Shown here one piece after another: positions 35,492 to 49,542 of a DNA stretch of 64,000 nucleotides. The stretch is from Clitopilus passeckerianus (lineage: Eukaryota > Basidiomycota > Agaricomycetes > Agaricales > Entolomataceae). The position numbers and the translations under genes are program-made. Within the stretch, counting starts at the first letter, position 1; each line of letters begins with the position of its first letter. Under the pieces are notes generated by a model that searched no databases, was not told the DNA's origin, and saw only the letters and a list, made by a program, of their open reading frames with translations. The stretch is taken from NCBI GenBank assembly GCA_944990035.1, contig CALYLX010000142.1:310001-374000 (forward strand), given 5' to 3'.

Positions 35492-36579
35492 ATGCTGAAC
35501 ATTGACAAGCAGCAGCTCGCGACACTCTACAATGGTGAGAGCTTTCCCTGATGTAAAGGTCAAAGAGTCGCTGAAAAGATAATTCGTAGTTGCCCGTAAA
35601 TGGGTTACGATAGCCCCTGTTGTTCTCTTCCCCGTGATGCTCTCCTCTAAGTGGGTGGAAATCATAAAGAAGAAGACCACAGTTTCTGTCAACGGTGCGC
35701 TTTCTTTGCCAGCACTCTCCTGCAAGGCTGATATATTTCTGCATCTCAGGACTTCTCTCAGGCTTTATTATCAATATATCTGGGCCGATTTTCCTCGCAT
35801 ACGCATTTACGACCTCGCCTCTCTCCTACCTATTCCACCAGAACCCTCCCCTACACGCCCCACAAATACTTCTGGCAGCCATGTTTGTGGCCCACCACGT
35901 GAGCCATATGTTCTTCGACCTTTCATTCACCCTTGCCTCCAAAGGCTCACGACACGACCTCGTACTGCATACCCTACCACACGCAACTCGTAATGCCATT
36001 TATGGCGTTCTCACTGGGGCCTTCTTAACCTCGCCATTCGCCCGGATTTTCCTCAGTACAGCATATACCTCCCGAAGAACGACATTCTACATTGGCTTTG
36101 CTCTTTGGCTAGCGGGTTTTGCGGGATCAGCAAAGCATGCTCAAATCATGATCACTACCCATCAGAATGCGCTTGCTAGGCAGAAGAAAGAAGACCCCAG
36201 CCACGAACATTCAGCAGATAGCGCTCCAGAAAAGGACGAGGGTCAAATCCTCCGTGGTGGATTATTCGAATACGTCTCCCACCCTCGCTATCCCTTCGAG
36301 TGGATCCAGTGGCTCGGGTTTGCGCTAATGGCTGCGCCCCGTCCTCCGCTTTATCTGAAGTGGACCTTCTCCTCCGTCCAAGGACTCAGCTATCTCTTGA
36401 GCATGCTTTGGAACCCCGCAAACCTCTTTGCGCAAAACCTTGCCCCGCCCTACGTAATTTTAATCGCAGAGGTGCTCTTGGCACTTCCTCGAGCGTATCA
36501 TGGACATATGGCTTTGAAGGCGAGGTTTGGAGAGCGATATCCTATGGAAAGAAGAGCGGTTATTCCATTTGTATTCTAA
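35492..36579 (+). CDS. steroid 5-alpha-reductase-like membrane enzyme, copy B
   Basis: Exons 35492-35534, 35590-35694 and 35750-36579 (two 55-bp introns) give about 325 residues with several membrane helices. Exon 1 reads MLNIDKQQLATLYN and exon 2 starts VARKW, parallel to copy A. The catalytic C-terminus is conserved: GGLFEYVSHPRYPFEWIQWL, ALPRAYHGHMALKARFGERY, RRAVIPFVF. The cytosolic insertion is shorter than in copy A. It is a paralog of the gene at 29115-30251, in opposite orientation about 5 kb away. The likely reaction is NADPH-dependent C=C reduction; substrate unknown. Confidence 0.86.
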
Positions 36580-38642
36580 TAACTAGTGTCAGTGTCAACA
36601 AAAATTGAATTGTGCAATATTGTCTCAACTCGGCCTGCAAAGACTGACGTGGTTAAATTTAGGACAATGTTTCAGACACCTTCCGAGTCCAGGCCCGAGC
36701 AGTCGAGAGCCAAGCTTGGAAAGCCAATACAAATCGAGAGGACTCGGAGATGATAAGTTCATATGTATCGACAGAGAGAGTGCAGGAAACAAAAGCCCAT
36801 GCTGAAGAATAAAAGCAGACCGCGCCATAAAGAGAACTGTAAGAGGCAGGTTTTGCCTTAGGTATTTTCGAGTATCCCTTCTCACGAACCTCGACCTCAT
36901 CCACTTGAACTGATCATTCTCCGCACATTATTTCCGGAGTAGTTAAGCCGCATAGCTACTGGGTCGATCAACCATCCAACAGGTCGTACGCCTCGATGAT
37001 TTGTTCCCTGTAAGACCACCAGTCATAAATAACTTCGTTTCATGGGTAGAGATCCCTCTCCTTAGTGAGGGGGCACAGCCACGTATCATCTCCCTTCCAT
37101 TCCTCCGTGTGCGAGCTTATGGCCATCGATTTCCGCCTGTAATATGCGTCTAAATTAGGATATTTTTTCAAGGAAACCATGAAGATGAGCTACCTGGCTT
37201 CAACCCTCCTTGCCTCCATAATACCTGCTCGCAATTCCCGATAAATTTATGAGCCCAGCAATTCCAAGCTAGTTACCTTACACAAACGCCCCGTACTCCA
37301 CGGGTTTGACACGGTCTGCTCCCCAGAAAACAACGTTCAGCTTCCCTGAATTTTCGCCTCCAGCACTTGACCTGAAGCCTGGACCTTCGCGCTCAGCGTC
37401 ACTCGTTTCAATCGTTGAATTATCGTTCCTCTCCAACGCGATGTTTACCAAGCGCGTTTCAGAGGAACGAATGGGCCTAGGGCGAATTGTTTAGCACTCG
37501 TCGGACAAGATTGGGTATTACCTCCGAAGGCGGCCTGGCGATATGGAGTAGCGCGGGCTGCCAGCTCTTGCGCCGGATGGTACTTCGATTCTGGGCCTCC
37601 GAGTCGCATGAAAAACAAACATTCGTGTGCCTAACAGGAGACTTCTAGCACCTGCATCCAGGCACGTACATGGCCATTCTCTGCACTCCAGAACCTCCAA
37701 TCTCATACTCAAGGGAAGGATTTCTATCAGAATACTCCCGTGCGTCCTTGAACGACGGTGTCTTTGGGTTCCTTGGCACATAATCTTCAGAATACACGAC
37801 GTATCTACATTGGAAAATGTATGAAGACTATCAAAATCACAACCGCCAAACCAGCGTACCAAGTATACCTCTGGGATAGGGCAGGATATCTCGAATCAAA
37901 TGCCCAGACCGTACTTGTACTGTGAATGAGTTAACACGGACATCGAGCAGGCCTACGTCCTTTTATTCAGCTTGTAATTCAGCCGCAGCGTTGGAAAATC
38001 AATTTCCCTCTCTTCCGTGACTGACGATTTGTCTTGTTCCCGATTCGCACAAGCGTAATGCTCAGGAGAGAGATAATTATCAGTAAAGGTTGATCATAAT
38101 TTGGACATTCGCAAAAGCGGTTCAGTATCAAGTTTCATGTGCGTATTTTCTCTCAGAGTGAACTAGCTTGGATGATTATCATACGAGAGACAGCCTACCT
38201 TTACCCTCTAACACCTTGTACGGCGCGATCCTACACGGCTGAAGAGGTCGGCACGATGGACTACATTCTAACTCCCACGTGAATTCGGGTCGATCCTGTA
38301 CCCGTTCCCCGCGGGATAATGATGAGACTACGAAGTCCTCCCTTTCCTCAACGAGGCACATTCTTCTTATCTGATGACTATCAACTGCTGAGCTGGGTGT
38401 CCCTCGATGCTCTGCAGGCACGCCTTCAAACATTTTCTCAAGCTACCTGAGATCGGAAAAACAGAGAAGGCTAAGACTATGACCATGAGCAACCCGAGTC
38501 ACGGTTCTCAAAATGAGAACAAATAGACTCTCTGGCTACATAAGACGTGCTATGTCGGTCAATCTGAAAATTATTGAGGTCCTATCCACAGTACTCAATC
38601 TACCACCCACAGCAGTAGAAGCATTCCCTCCTATTGACGAAA
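36580..38642. repeat. degenerate duplicated flank of the Cys-rich peptide genes without an intact gene
   Basis: No gene supported. Blocks at about 37180-37480 (CCCCGTACTCCACGGG, CTTCCCTGAATTTTCGCC), 37540-37580 (CCAGCTCTTGCGCCGGATGG) and 37645-37800 (TTTCTATCAGAATACTCCCG) recur in diverged form upstream of the peptide genes at 40.0-40.6, 42.7-43.1 and, inverted, 48.4-49.2 kb. This looks like the upstream half of a duplicated unit whose coding part is missing. Confidence 0.55.
38537..38543 (+). promoter_or_regulatory. TATA-like box of Cys-rich peptide copy 1
   Basis: TCTGGCTACATAAGACG about 105 bp before the ATG. The same context, GGCTATATAAGA, stands at a similar distance before copies 3 and 4, so it is probably the shared core promoter. 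Confidence 0.55.
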
Positions 38643-39100
38643 ATGAAGGTGTGACACGCTCCAAACGCGCTCTCCAGGCCTTTCATACTAATCCCCTTTA
38701 CAGTGCCTCTCTGCCTTTGCTTCTCTCGCCCTCTGCGCTACCGGTGTTCTCTCGGCCGCTTTGAGCAACGAGGCTGATACCGTCGACGTAAGTAGATTCC
38801 CTTAGAACCGATCAATGACCTTCGGTGGCCATTCGCCTTTGGTTTTCTGGACCCCACTCGTCCTTTTACACGTAACATCATTCGCTCTTACTGATAAACT
38901 ATTCTCTGTAGCTCCTAAAACGTTCGTGCGCCAAAACATCTTGCAAGGGCACTGGATGGGCCCCGGGTCTCCACTGTGGTGACAACTACCTCGGCGGTTG
39001 CCTCTGGGGTCACGTCTACCAAGTTGGAAGCAGTGATACCAATGTCTGCGATTATGGTGTCCGCGAATCTTGCCAGAAATGCGGCAAGCTTTCTTGTTGA
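38643..39100 (+). CDS. secreted Kex2-type precursor of an 8-Cys peptide, copy 1
   Basis: Three exons: 38643-38648 (only ATG AAG), 38704-38787 and 38912-39097 plus stop, giving 92 residues. A signal peptide (MKCLSAFASLALCATGVLSA) is followed by a very short propeptide (ALSNEADTVDLLKR) ending in a Lys-Arg Kex2 site. The mature peptide of about 58 residues begins SCAKTSC and has eight cysteines spaced as in the other copies (LHCGD, NVCDYG, SCQKCGKLSC). Against copies 2-4 it lacks about 12 propeptide residues and has one extra Gly before the fourth cysteine. Its second intron is 124 bp instead of 54-61. Still intact. Function unknown; size, secretion and Cys content suggest a defensin-like or effector-like peptide. 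Confidence 0.78.
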
Positions 39101-41448
39101 GCGTTCCTGCGACAAGTCAAGCCCGAGACGCCTAACATAGTCTCGACCCACAAGAACAGTTACTGAAAATCTAGTATGGGGAGTTGTTTACACTGTTTAC
39201 TACATGATTAATGACAGTTTAGCACCAAGAGGTCTTTAAATTTACGCCATACACATCCTTTGTGTCCGCAGTTAATCGCCGAATATATTGTATTTTGGTT
39301 CTTTTGGTCATACCGTTTCTACCATAGGCAGGCCCTGGCTTAGGGAACTCTGCGTACCCCATGTCACCAACTTTGACCTCGACTTGGACACGGCCTCGAA
39401 CGGAGCAGCATTGCTACACAGATCCCATCTGGAATGGTCATGTCGTGTAAGCTACTAACTCGATCAACTGACAACCAGATCATAAGTCCAAAAACCTGTT
39501 CCCTCTTACAGTGATTTGCATATTGTTCTGTACTCGTTTTCTTAAAAATCTTCACCAAGCGAGCGTTTGATGAAGCTAGCGGTGCCAATCAAGGAGGTGT
39601 CCGCACCCTTCGACTCACATCGCTCTCCCATTTCGTTCAGTCAACTTCCACTAACAACGTCTAAGTTAGTAAGTATAAAAGCCTTTGGAATGCTGAAGCC
39701 CCTCCTTTCTTTTCCCTCGTCAGATACGTCGTTGAGTGTGACGTCATCATAATCCGCTCTCCCCCGACACTCGGTGGGGTCAGTAACGGTAGAAGTGCGG
39801 CAATCTCCAACCCACCTCTCGGGCACAGCCACGGTTCAGTCCTCTCAGGCTTCCTTCATTCCATTAGTCACCAAACTCTATGGTCATCGATTATTCCCTC
39901 GAGGCTTGATCGGCATAGGGGCAGGTTTTAACGCGAACTATGGACATGAGCCTTCTCACTTCTGCCGTCCTTGTCTCCATTCCTGGGATGAACCAAGCAA
40001 TTCCAAGTCGGTCATCTTACCAATGCCCCGTACTCCACGGCTCACTATTAATATTAGAGAACAACGTTGCGCTTCCCTGAATTCTCGTATCCATTACATG
40101 AACTAAAGTCTAGACCTTTGCGCTCCGAGTCGCCGTCATCTGGTTTCTATGGTTCTTCTTCAACGCGATGTTTACCAAGTACGTTTCATAGAACAGGGAC
40201 AAGACTCGTTTTATTTGTAAATCTATTGTTTCTTGGTCTGGCTGGCACGGCTCACACTGCAAGGTTGCTTTGACTCTTGTCCGTGGTGATTGACTATCAC
40301 CTCCGGAGACGATCTGACGAGTCGGCCGAGCGTGGGCTAAGTAAGTACATGGACGAGAGGCAGCTCTTGCGTCAGAAAGTACACCTATTCTCGTAATAGC
40401 AGGAAGGACCAGCGCTTGTGCACATAACAGAGGATTCCTGGACTGGGTTTGAGCACGGAAGTCGGACTCCAATGTCCCCACTGCGATGCTCAAAGGAACG
40501 ATTTCTCTGAACGCCACTGTCTACACGGATCTTACATGGCTAAGCTTCGGGAGCTTATTGACGGTTGATCGACAAATCGGCGAACTATAGCGGTACATTT
40601 ACTTCTGGGATGGCTCTTGGACGTATTGAATCAACTGCTAGGACTGTACCCCTACTGCACACAATCCAACATGGGCACCGAACATGCTACAATCCTCTGC
40701 TTCAACTTGCCAATGTCTATCCGCCACTGCCTTGGAAAATCAAATTCCCGTTCTATGATGGCTTTGTGGATCTTGGTGATTCTCCTGTTCCGGATACGTC
40801 GGAATGCGCTCATCGGCAACGAGATAGCTATCAGTACCAGATTGATGTCAATCTGGCCATTCACAAAAGCAGTTTAGCATTAACTTGGGGTTTTCTGTAC
40901 GTATTTTTGTCAAAGTGAAACGGCTTGATGATTACCATATGACAGACACTCCACCTCACCCTTGCACTGCGCAATGTTACGTGAGTGAAGAGAACAACAT
41001 GAAGGGTTAACTCCCACGTGAACTCGCTCGACTCCCCATATTCCAGATAACGATGAGACTATATTCAACAGTGAAGCCCTCCTTTTCCTCACAGATGAGG
41101 AACATTTTCTTTGAACGCATGGGATGACTTTTCATCCCCCCTACTACTGATTCTCCCGGTCGTCTGGTGTTTTGAATTCCTCTAATATAGCAATTTCATT
41201 TCAAGCTATCCCATCATTCACAGGGAAGGGTTCTTCCTTGATGCATCCATCAACTATTTGTCTGGATGTTCCTCGATGCTATGCTGGCACGCCTTCAAAC
41301 GTTTCGCCGCTCTCAAAACGAGGACAAATATGAAGCCTCTGGGTATTTAAGACGCTCGACGTTGGTCAATGAAAAGCATCGAAGTACCACCCACAGTACT
41401 CAATCTACTATCCACAGCAGCTGAATCATTCTCCATCCTTTGACGAAA
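39101..41448. repeat. spacer with duplicated upstream units between peptide copies 1 and 2
   Basis: No gene supported. 39940-40200 repeats the 37180-37480 block (CCCCGTACTCCACGGCTC, CGCTTCCCTGAATTCTCG). 40280-40400 and 40490-40560 repeat the CAGCTCTTGCGTCAGAA and CTCAAAGGAACGATTTCTCT blocks. Open frames here are parts of these repeats read by chance. Confidence 0.5.
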
Positions 41449-41856
41449 ATGAAGGTGCGACATATTACGCACTCCCCAGTCCTTTCATGCTAATCTCCTT
41501 CACAGTTCTTCTCTGTCTTTGCTACTCTCGCTCTCTTCGCCTCTGGTGTTGCTGCTTTGAGCGACGAGGACGCAATTATCCAACGCGTCCGAGGTGAAGA
41601 CCAGGCCGGCACCCTTGACGTAAGTCGACTTCTTGGAAATCGTACTCTGTACTAATCAACTATTATTTGTTAGCTCCTCAAACGTGCCTGCACGAAGACG
41701 TCCTGCAAGGGATACGGATGGTCTAAAGGTCTTCATTGCGGCGACGGAAACTTCGGATGCGTCAAGGGCCGCGTCTACCAAATTGGAAGTGACACCAACG
41801 TCTGCGATTACGGTATCCGCAAATCCTGCCAGCAATGCAACAAGCTTTCGTGCTAA
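41449..41856 (+). CDS. secreted Kex2-type precursor of an 8-Cys peptide, copy 2
   Basis: Exons 41449-41454, 41506-41619 and 41674-41856 (introns 51 and 54 bp) encode 100 residues. The signal peptide is MKFFSVFATLALFASGVAA. The propeptide LSDEDAIIQRVRGEDQAGTL continues to DLLKR, a Lys-Arg Kex2-type site exactly at the start of the mature part. The mature peptide of 56 residues begins ACTKTSCKGYGW and contains LHCGDGNFGCVKG, NVCDYGIRKSCQQC and a C-terminal NKLSC: eight cysteines and no other Cys in the precursor. Family unknown to me; the exon-per-part layout (start, signal/pro, mature) is shared by all four copies. Confidence 0.82.
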
Positions 41857-43167
41857 AGAGTTCTTGCGACGACTCCGGCTCGAGACTGAGGTCTGAAGGC
41901 TTACTTAGCATATGCCGGGTCTAGTGTTGCTTACGTCGTAATTCTGGCGCTTAAGAATGGACAATGAAACTTTAGTATCTAGAGTTATTTGCATTTCCAC
42001 TGTCTGCATCCTCTGTTTTCGCATTTGTTCGCCGAATATATGCATTTTGGTCCATTTTTTTTTACCTTATTCCTGCGGTCCCATCTTAGCCAGTTTTGCG
42101 TACATCAATTTTGAGCTCAAGGAAGGAACCCACACTGCTAGACATTCCTTGCCTATTCCTGGGATATTCAAACCGTGGAGCTATGGATCTTGCTATTAAT
42201 ACTATGTCGATCGACCATCAGCACCAATCACCTAGAAAATCAGTCCTTTTTAGACCGCCAGTCCTGAGTGCACAATCTTCAATCATCAGAGCGAGTGAGG
42301 GGAGATCAAGCGAGATAGAAACGGCCAGCCAATCTCCGATCCGTCTTTTGAGGGGGGAGGGCACAGCCACGGGTTCAATTCTCTCGTTCATCATCCTACC
42401 GGTCAAAAACCGATGGACATCAATTCCACCCTCTAGGGATGTGTCTTTCTTAAATTTCACCCACATTGGCCCCATTCCTGCTGGCATTTTCAACTCGGTC
42501 CCCCTATATGCCTCTGAACTCCACGATTATTCTGCTTACTGGCACGAAAAGACGTAAAGCTCGACCTAGTAAAGCCTCGGTCTTCTTTATTACATGCCGG
42601 CGCTCTCCGTCATTTGTTTGCTGCCCAATCCTCTCTGAAACGAAGCACACAAACGGAACTCTCGTTATTTTGTCTTCCGTTGTTTCTTGAAGTGTGCGGA
42701 ACTAATCATCACCTGAGCTCATCAGACAAATTCATTTGGCGCTTCTCGGGCGTAATTGATTATCACATCCTATGACAATCTGATGAATTGAGATAGTGTG
42801 GGCTAAGTACGCCGATGGCAAGCAGCTCTTGCGTCAGAAGGCACCCCGATTCTGGTGTCACGATGGGAAACGAGCTCTCCTGTGCATAACAGAAACTTCT
42901 AGACCGAAACTTGCACATGTATGAGCACATATCTTACCACTCTTCGCCTTAATACCTCTAATTCAATCCTCGAAGGAACGATTTTTATCAGAATATTCTC
43001 ATGTATCCTTGAACACCGGTGTCCGCAGGGATCTTATGTTTCTTTGCTCCAATTGCCTTGTCAAATGTCAAGCATCTGGCTATATAAGACGTACCATCCA
43101 CAGTACTCAATTACAATCTACCACTCACAACAGTAGACGGGTTCTCAAAAGCATCCTTCCACAAAAA
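41857..43167. repeat. spacer with duplicated upstream units between peptide copies 2 and 3
   Basis: No gene supported. 42750-42870 is a clear diverged copy of 40280-40400 (GTGGGCTAAGTACG, CAGCTCTTGCGTCAGAAGG). 42898-43080 repeats the block that includes ACTTCTAGACCG and GAAGGAACGATTTTTATCAG before the promoter of copy 3. Confidence 0.5.
43080..43087 (+). promoter_or_regulatory. TATA box of Cys-rich peptide copy 3
   Basis: CTGGCTATATAAGACG about 85 bp before the ATG at 43168; the same sequence is found before copy 4. Confidence 0.6.
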
Positions 43168-43593
43168 ATGAAGGTGTGCACGACCTCGATGAACTCTTCA
43201 GGCCTTTACGCTAATCTCATGTACAGTTCCTCTCTGTCTTCACTGCACTCGGTCTATTTGCCACTGGTGTTCTCTCGGTCGCTTTGAGCGACGAGGACGT
43301 AATTATCCAACGCACCCGCGGTGAAGACGAAGCAGGTACCGTCGACGTAGGTCGATTTCTTCGAAACTATATCATCGCATCATCACTAATAAATTATTAT
43401 CTGTTAGCTCCTCAAACGTGCATGCAACTACAACACGCCCTGCAAGGGATACGGATGGTCTAAAGGTCTCCACTGCGGTGACGGATACTACGGCTGCGTC
43501 AAGGGTCACGTCTACCAGATTGGAAGCAATACCAATGTCTGTGATTACGGTGTCCGCAAATCTTGCCAGCAATGCGGCAAGCTTTCTTGTTGA
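43168..43593 (+). CDS. secreted Kex2-type precursor of an 8-Cys peptide, copy 3
   Basis: Exons 43168-43173, 43227-43346 and 43408-43593 give 103 residues. The signal peptide is MKFLSVFTALGLFATGVLSV. The propeptide has ALSDEDVIIQRTRGEDEAGT and ends VDLLKR. The mature 57-residue peptide starts ACNYNTPCKGYGW (one residue longer between the first two cysteines), then LHCGDGYYGCVKGHVY and NVCDYGVRKSCQQCGKLSC, with all eight cysteines kept. Copy 3 has the best-preserved TATA box and upstream block. The strong similarity to copy 2 in the mature part suggests recent duplication. Confidence 0.82.
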
Positions 43594-43992
43594 GCGTTCA
43601 TGCGACAACTCAAACTCGAGACACCTGACATAGTCTCGACTCACAAGAACAGTTACTGAAAATCTAGTATGGGGAGTTATTTACATTTCCTACGCATCCT
43701 TTGTATCGCATTCGATTGCCAAATATACTACCTCGCTCGGGCCACGCGAAATCCTCAGGGAAATGGAAGAGAACAAGAATGAGCCTTGCTAGAAGGCTAT
43801 TGGTGAAATCCGGTACTCAGGTGCTCAGGTCGCGTTCGTCAGAATGTTTCCAATGCAGGGGGTCATCGGGCGACGATTGTCATTGCATACTCCAAACAAC
43901 AGAGAGTATACAACAAATACCTATACGTGGGTGTCTTCGTAGAGAATAAAAGGGTGATGTTCGACTTGACTCCCAGGCGCTATATTCGCAAA
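43594..43992. other. intergenic region between peptide copy 3 and the GMC gene
   Basis: Convergent 3' ends. The first 90 bp after copy 3 closely match the 3' flank of copy 1 (GTATGGGGAGTT), part of the duplicated unit. Nothing else seen. Confidence 0.55.
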
Positions 43993-46279
<2,287 letters not shown>

Positions 46280-46526
46280 CGTTTAGGAGGGAAGGGTGAC
46301 CTCAACGAGCTGAACCCCGCGCTACGCCATTTTATAGGTGGAGCCAGTTTAGCCTGCTGCTTCTTGATCGACTGAAGCACATGGAGCCAAAGAATGAGAA
46401 CAAGAACCCTTGAGAACGAACTCAGTCAATCATCAAATGGACGTTCGCTTGTGCCAACACAATTGGCGAGCGCCAGGGCAGACGCCTTAAAGAGGTTGAA
46501 TTTGCTGCTGTTTGATCTTCCTACAA

Positions 46527-46598
46527 TCCGATATGGTGTAACGGCTAACATTGCCGCCTTTCACGCGGCAGCTCGGGGTTCGATTCCCCGTATCGGAG
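46527..46598 (+). tRNA. tRNA-Glu(TTC)
   Basis: 72 nt, no intron. The acceptor stem TCCGATA pairs with TATCGGA. The anticodon stem is GCCGC/GCGGC around loop CTTTCAC with anticodon TTC (46560-46562). The T arm is GGGG-TTCGATT-CCCC. The discriminator is G and a short T-run (TTTTT) follows. Confidence 0.92.
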
Positions 46599-47093
46599 AT
46601 TTTTAAGCACTCTTTTTGCTATTGCATCAAGCTTCTCTTCCAAGCCTGCTGCACAGTCCAGCAGTATTATGACGCTGGACTCCGACCGGCCACTTTATTT
46701 AACCAGCCTACACTTCAGCAGAGGTCGCCTGATCACTGATTTAAATGGTTTGAACGATGGCCACTCGTCGAGATTGGCATCCGAAGTTGGCATTGTGGTC
46801 AGTCATGCCTTTGGACCGTGCATGTAATTGGTCCAGGAGACACGGCCTCAAGCTATTGAATGGCTTATCGTACTCGCAAGAAGATCTTGTGATACGAACC
46901 AAACTACACGTATATTCGGGGATCGAACGTTCAACGTACATACAAATGATCTGTAGAGTTTAAAGGTATATTGTGCTCAGCACTAAACTGTCATGAACCG
47001 TTCTTGCACGTCGAGACTAGACTTAGGCAACACTAGAACTGGTAAATGCCAAGTAAGCCTTGAGTCCCGAGCTTGACTTGTCGCAAGAACTCT
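46599..47093. other. intergenic region
   Basis: Between the tRNA-Glu and the 3' end of peptide copy 4. Open frames on both strands have no family features. Confidence 0.55.
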
Positions 47094-47510
47094 TTAGCAA
47101 GAAAGCTTGTTGCATTTCTGGCAAGATGTGCGGATACCGTAATCACAGACATTGTTAGCACTTGCAACTTGGTAGACGTGGCCCTTGACGCAGCCGAGGT
47201 ATCCGTCACCGCAGTGGAGACCGGCAGACCATCCGTTTCCCTTGCAGGACGTCTTGACGCACGAACGTTTGAGGAGCTGACGGAGAATAATTAATACATA
47301 AGAATTACGAGTAAACTGGAAAAAGAAATCAACTTACGTCGACGGTGCCAGCCTCGTCTTCGCCGCGGATGCGTTGGATAATAGCGTCCTCATCGCTCAA
47401 AGCGGCAACGCCAGAGGCGACGACAGCGAGAGCAGCGAAGATAGAGATGAACTGTGAAGAAGGTGAGTATAAAAGGGCAGTAAGGCGCGTTGAGAGTGTC
47501 ACACCTTCAT
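47094..47510 (-). CDS. secreted Kex2-type precursor of an 8-Cys peptide, copy 4
   Basis: Minus-strand copy: exons 47510-47505, 47451-47338 and 47276-47094 (introns 53 and 61 bp), 100 residues. Signal peptide MKFISIFAALAVVASGVAA; propeptide LSDEDAIIQRIRGEDEAGTV then DLLKR. The mature 56-residue peptide starts SCVKTSCKGNGW, with LHCGDGYLGCVKGHVY, NNVCDYGIRTSCQKCNKLSC. It is inverted relative to copies 1-3. The whole unit appears inverted, because its upstream flank (48.4-49.2 kb) carries the same repeat blocks in reverse order. A TATA box lies at 47616-47623. Confidence 0.82.
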
Positions 47511-49542
47511 TATTTTCGAAGGGCGGCTGTTGGGAACGGTTCTACTGCTGTGGTTTGTAGATTGGATACTGTGGATGGTACTGTGATGCTTTCTAAATTG
47601 TCCAATGTAGGGTATCTTATATAGCCAGAAGCATGGTATTTGTGCACATTTTGAGAGCTCGGGTTGCTCTCGGCCACAGTGGCAGCCATCTGTGTTTTTC
47701 CGATCTTTTCGTGGCTTGATAGACCGTTTGGATGCGCGCCTGCACAGAAATGAGGAGCACGCAGATGAGTGATAAACAATTGCATCAAGAAAGGCTCACA
47801 CGTGAATGACGGAAAGCCGAAATCTAGGATGTAGCAGGTGTATCGGGCGATGCAAAAGGAGACATTGGAGACGGGCAGGTCGGTAGTAAGGTACATTGAA
47901 AGTCATCCCAGTACCACAGCATTATTTTTCCTTGTGATTCGAAGAAAATGTATTCATCAGGAAGAACGGCGTGCTTTCGTTGCTGAATACAGTCTCGCAA
48001 TAATGATTGGAAGTTGACCCTTCGTGTCGGCCTGTTTAATCATGCTACACTGCAAAGCACAAGGCGGTAGAAGGGAAAGGTGGGTTTTTTGTCATATGGT
48101 GATCGCCGAAGATATTTCACGTCTCAGGAAAAAAAACACATACAGAAAACCAGATTGAAATCAATTTCGCCCTGATAACTATCTCTGCCCCAAGGATTGC
48201 TTTCCATTCCGGCAGACAAGGAACAAGAGGAATCGCCGAAATCTGCAGAGTCACAGAATACAAGGAATTTGATTTTCCTTGGCAACGACAGGCGGAGAAG
48301 TTGAAAGGCAGGATGTTGGTACGCTCAAGGCCTGTATCAGATTATCCGCAGGAAAAATACAGCCCGAGCATTAGATCCGAGATATCTAGGAGCCCTATCC
48401 CAGACTGTAATGGTTCGACAATTCTTGATTTTGATATTCATCCATTCTTTGACGTCGATCAGTCACATATCCTGAAGATCAACTGTCAAGGAACCCCCGA
48501 GGCCAACTTAGATCCACGTGGACAGCGGCGTACAAAACGCTGTTCAAGGAGATAGGGATGTATTCTGGTAGAAATCATTCCTTTGAGCATCGCATTGTTG
48601 GTATTGGAACGCACAGGACGGGAATTTACGTGCTCCCAAGTATCCAGGACCCAGACTAGAAACCTTCTGTTATGTTCACAAGAACTCGCTTTCCATACTA
48701 ACACCAGAATCGGAGTATCTCTGCCTGTCCTCGGTGCCCTAGCCTATGCAATTCCAATCGATCGGATCGCTTTCGGGGGTGATAACCAATTGCCGCCGAC
48801 GAACGTCGAACAAATTTGTTCCAAGAGCTCAGATGATGTGTACTTCTGCTCAATTCGAGGCACAGTAACAAGAGTCCCGTTCGAATACTAGTAACGTGCT
48901 CGATAAACATCGCTTTGGAGTGGAAAGACAACAACCAGATAACAGCGACAACGAGCGCAAAGATCCAGGCTTCAGGTCAAGTGATGGGGGCGAAATTTCA
49001 GAGATCCTTGTCGTTGTTTTCTCGTGAGCAGACCGTAACAAACCCGTGGAGGAATATCGGCGCGTTCGTGGAGTGACCCACTGGAATTGCTGGGCTCATC
49101 AATCCGGAATTGCGAGCAGGAATGGAGACCAGGAACGTGGAAACGAGAAACCCCATGTCCATAGCCCCTTTACAAACATTCCTTAGCCCAACCAATCGGG
49201 AGGGAATCGATGACCATGGTTTCGTGACCGGTGAGATGAAAGAACAAGAGAACTGAAGCTATGGCTGTGTCCCCGACTCGATAGACGGATCGGTGATCGC
49301 CGCTTCTAACGCTCTACCGTGCGAGTGCACGCCCTTCAGTCACCTCCAAATAAAGCCTCTATTCCTGCTCAGAAATTATGAGGTGCAAATGCCTCGCCTA
49401 CGTTACCTCTTATTCAACATCCTTAACGATGTCTCCGCCATCAAATGCGAAACCAGAGATACTAATGGTAGGCGGCGACATTGCACTTGCGTCGTGCAAG
49501 TTGATATTGCGACTGTATTTTACGACAAGTTTTTCAGGCCCC
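47511..49542. repeat. inverted upstream unit of peptide copy 4
   Basis: No gene supported. On the minus strand, 49190-48880 repeats the 37180-37480 and 39940-40200 blocks (CACTTGACCTGAAGCCTGG, GCAATTCC...GAGCCCAGCAATTCCA). 48680-48560 carries TCAAAGGAATGATTTCTACC, and 47616-47623 is the TATA box. Order and orientation match an inverted copy of the same duplicated segment. Confidence 0.55.
47616..47623 (-). promoter_or_regulatory. TATA box of Cys-rich peptide copy 4
   Basis: On the minus strand TTCTGGCTATATAAGATACC lies about 105 bp before the ATG at 47510, matching the core promoters of copies 1 and 3. Confidence 0.6.
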
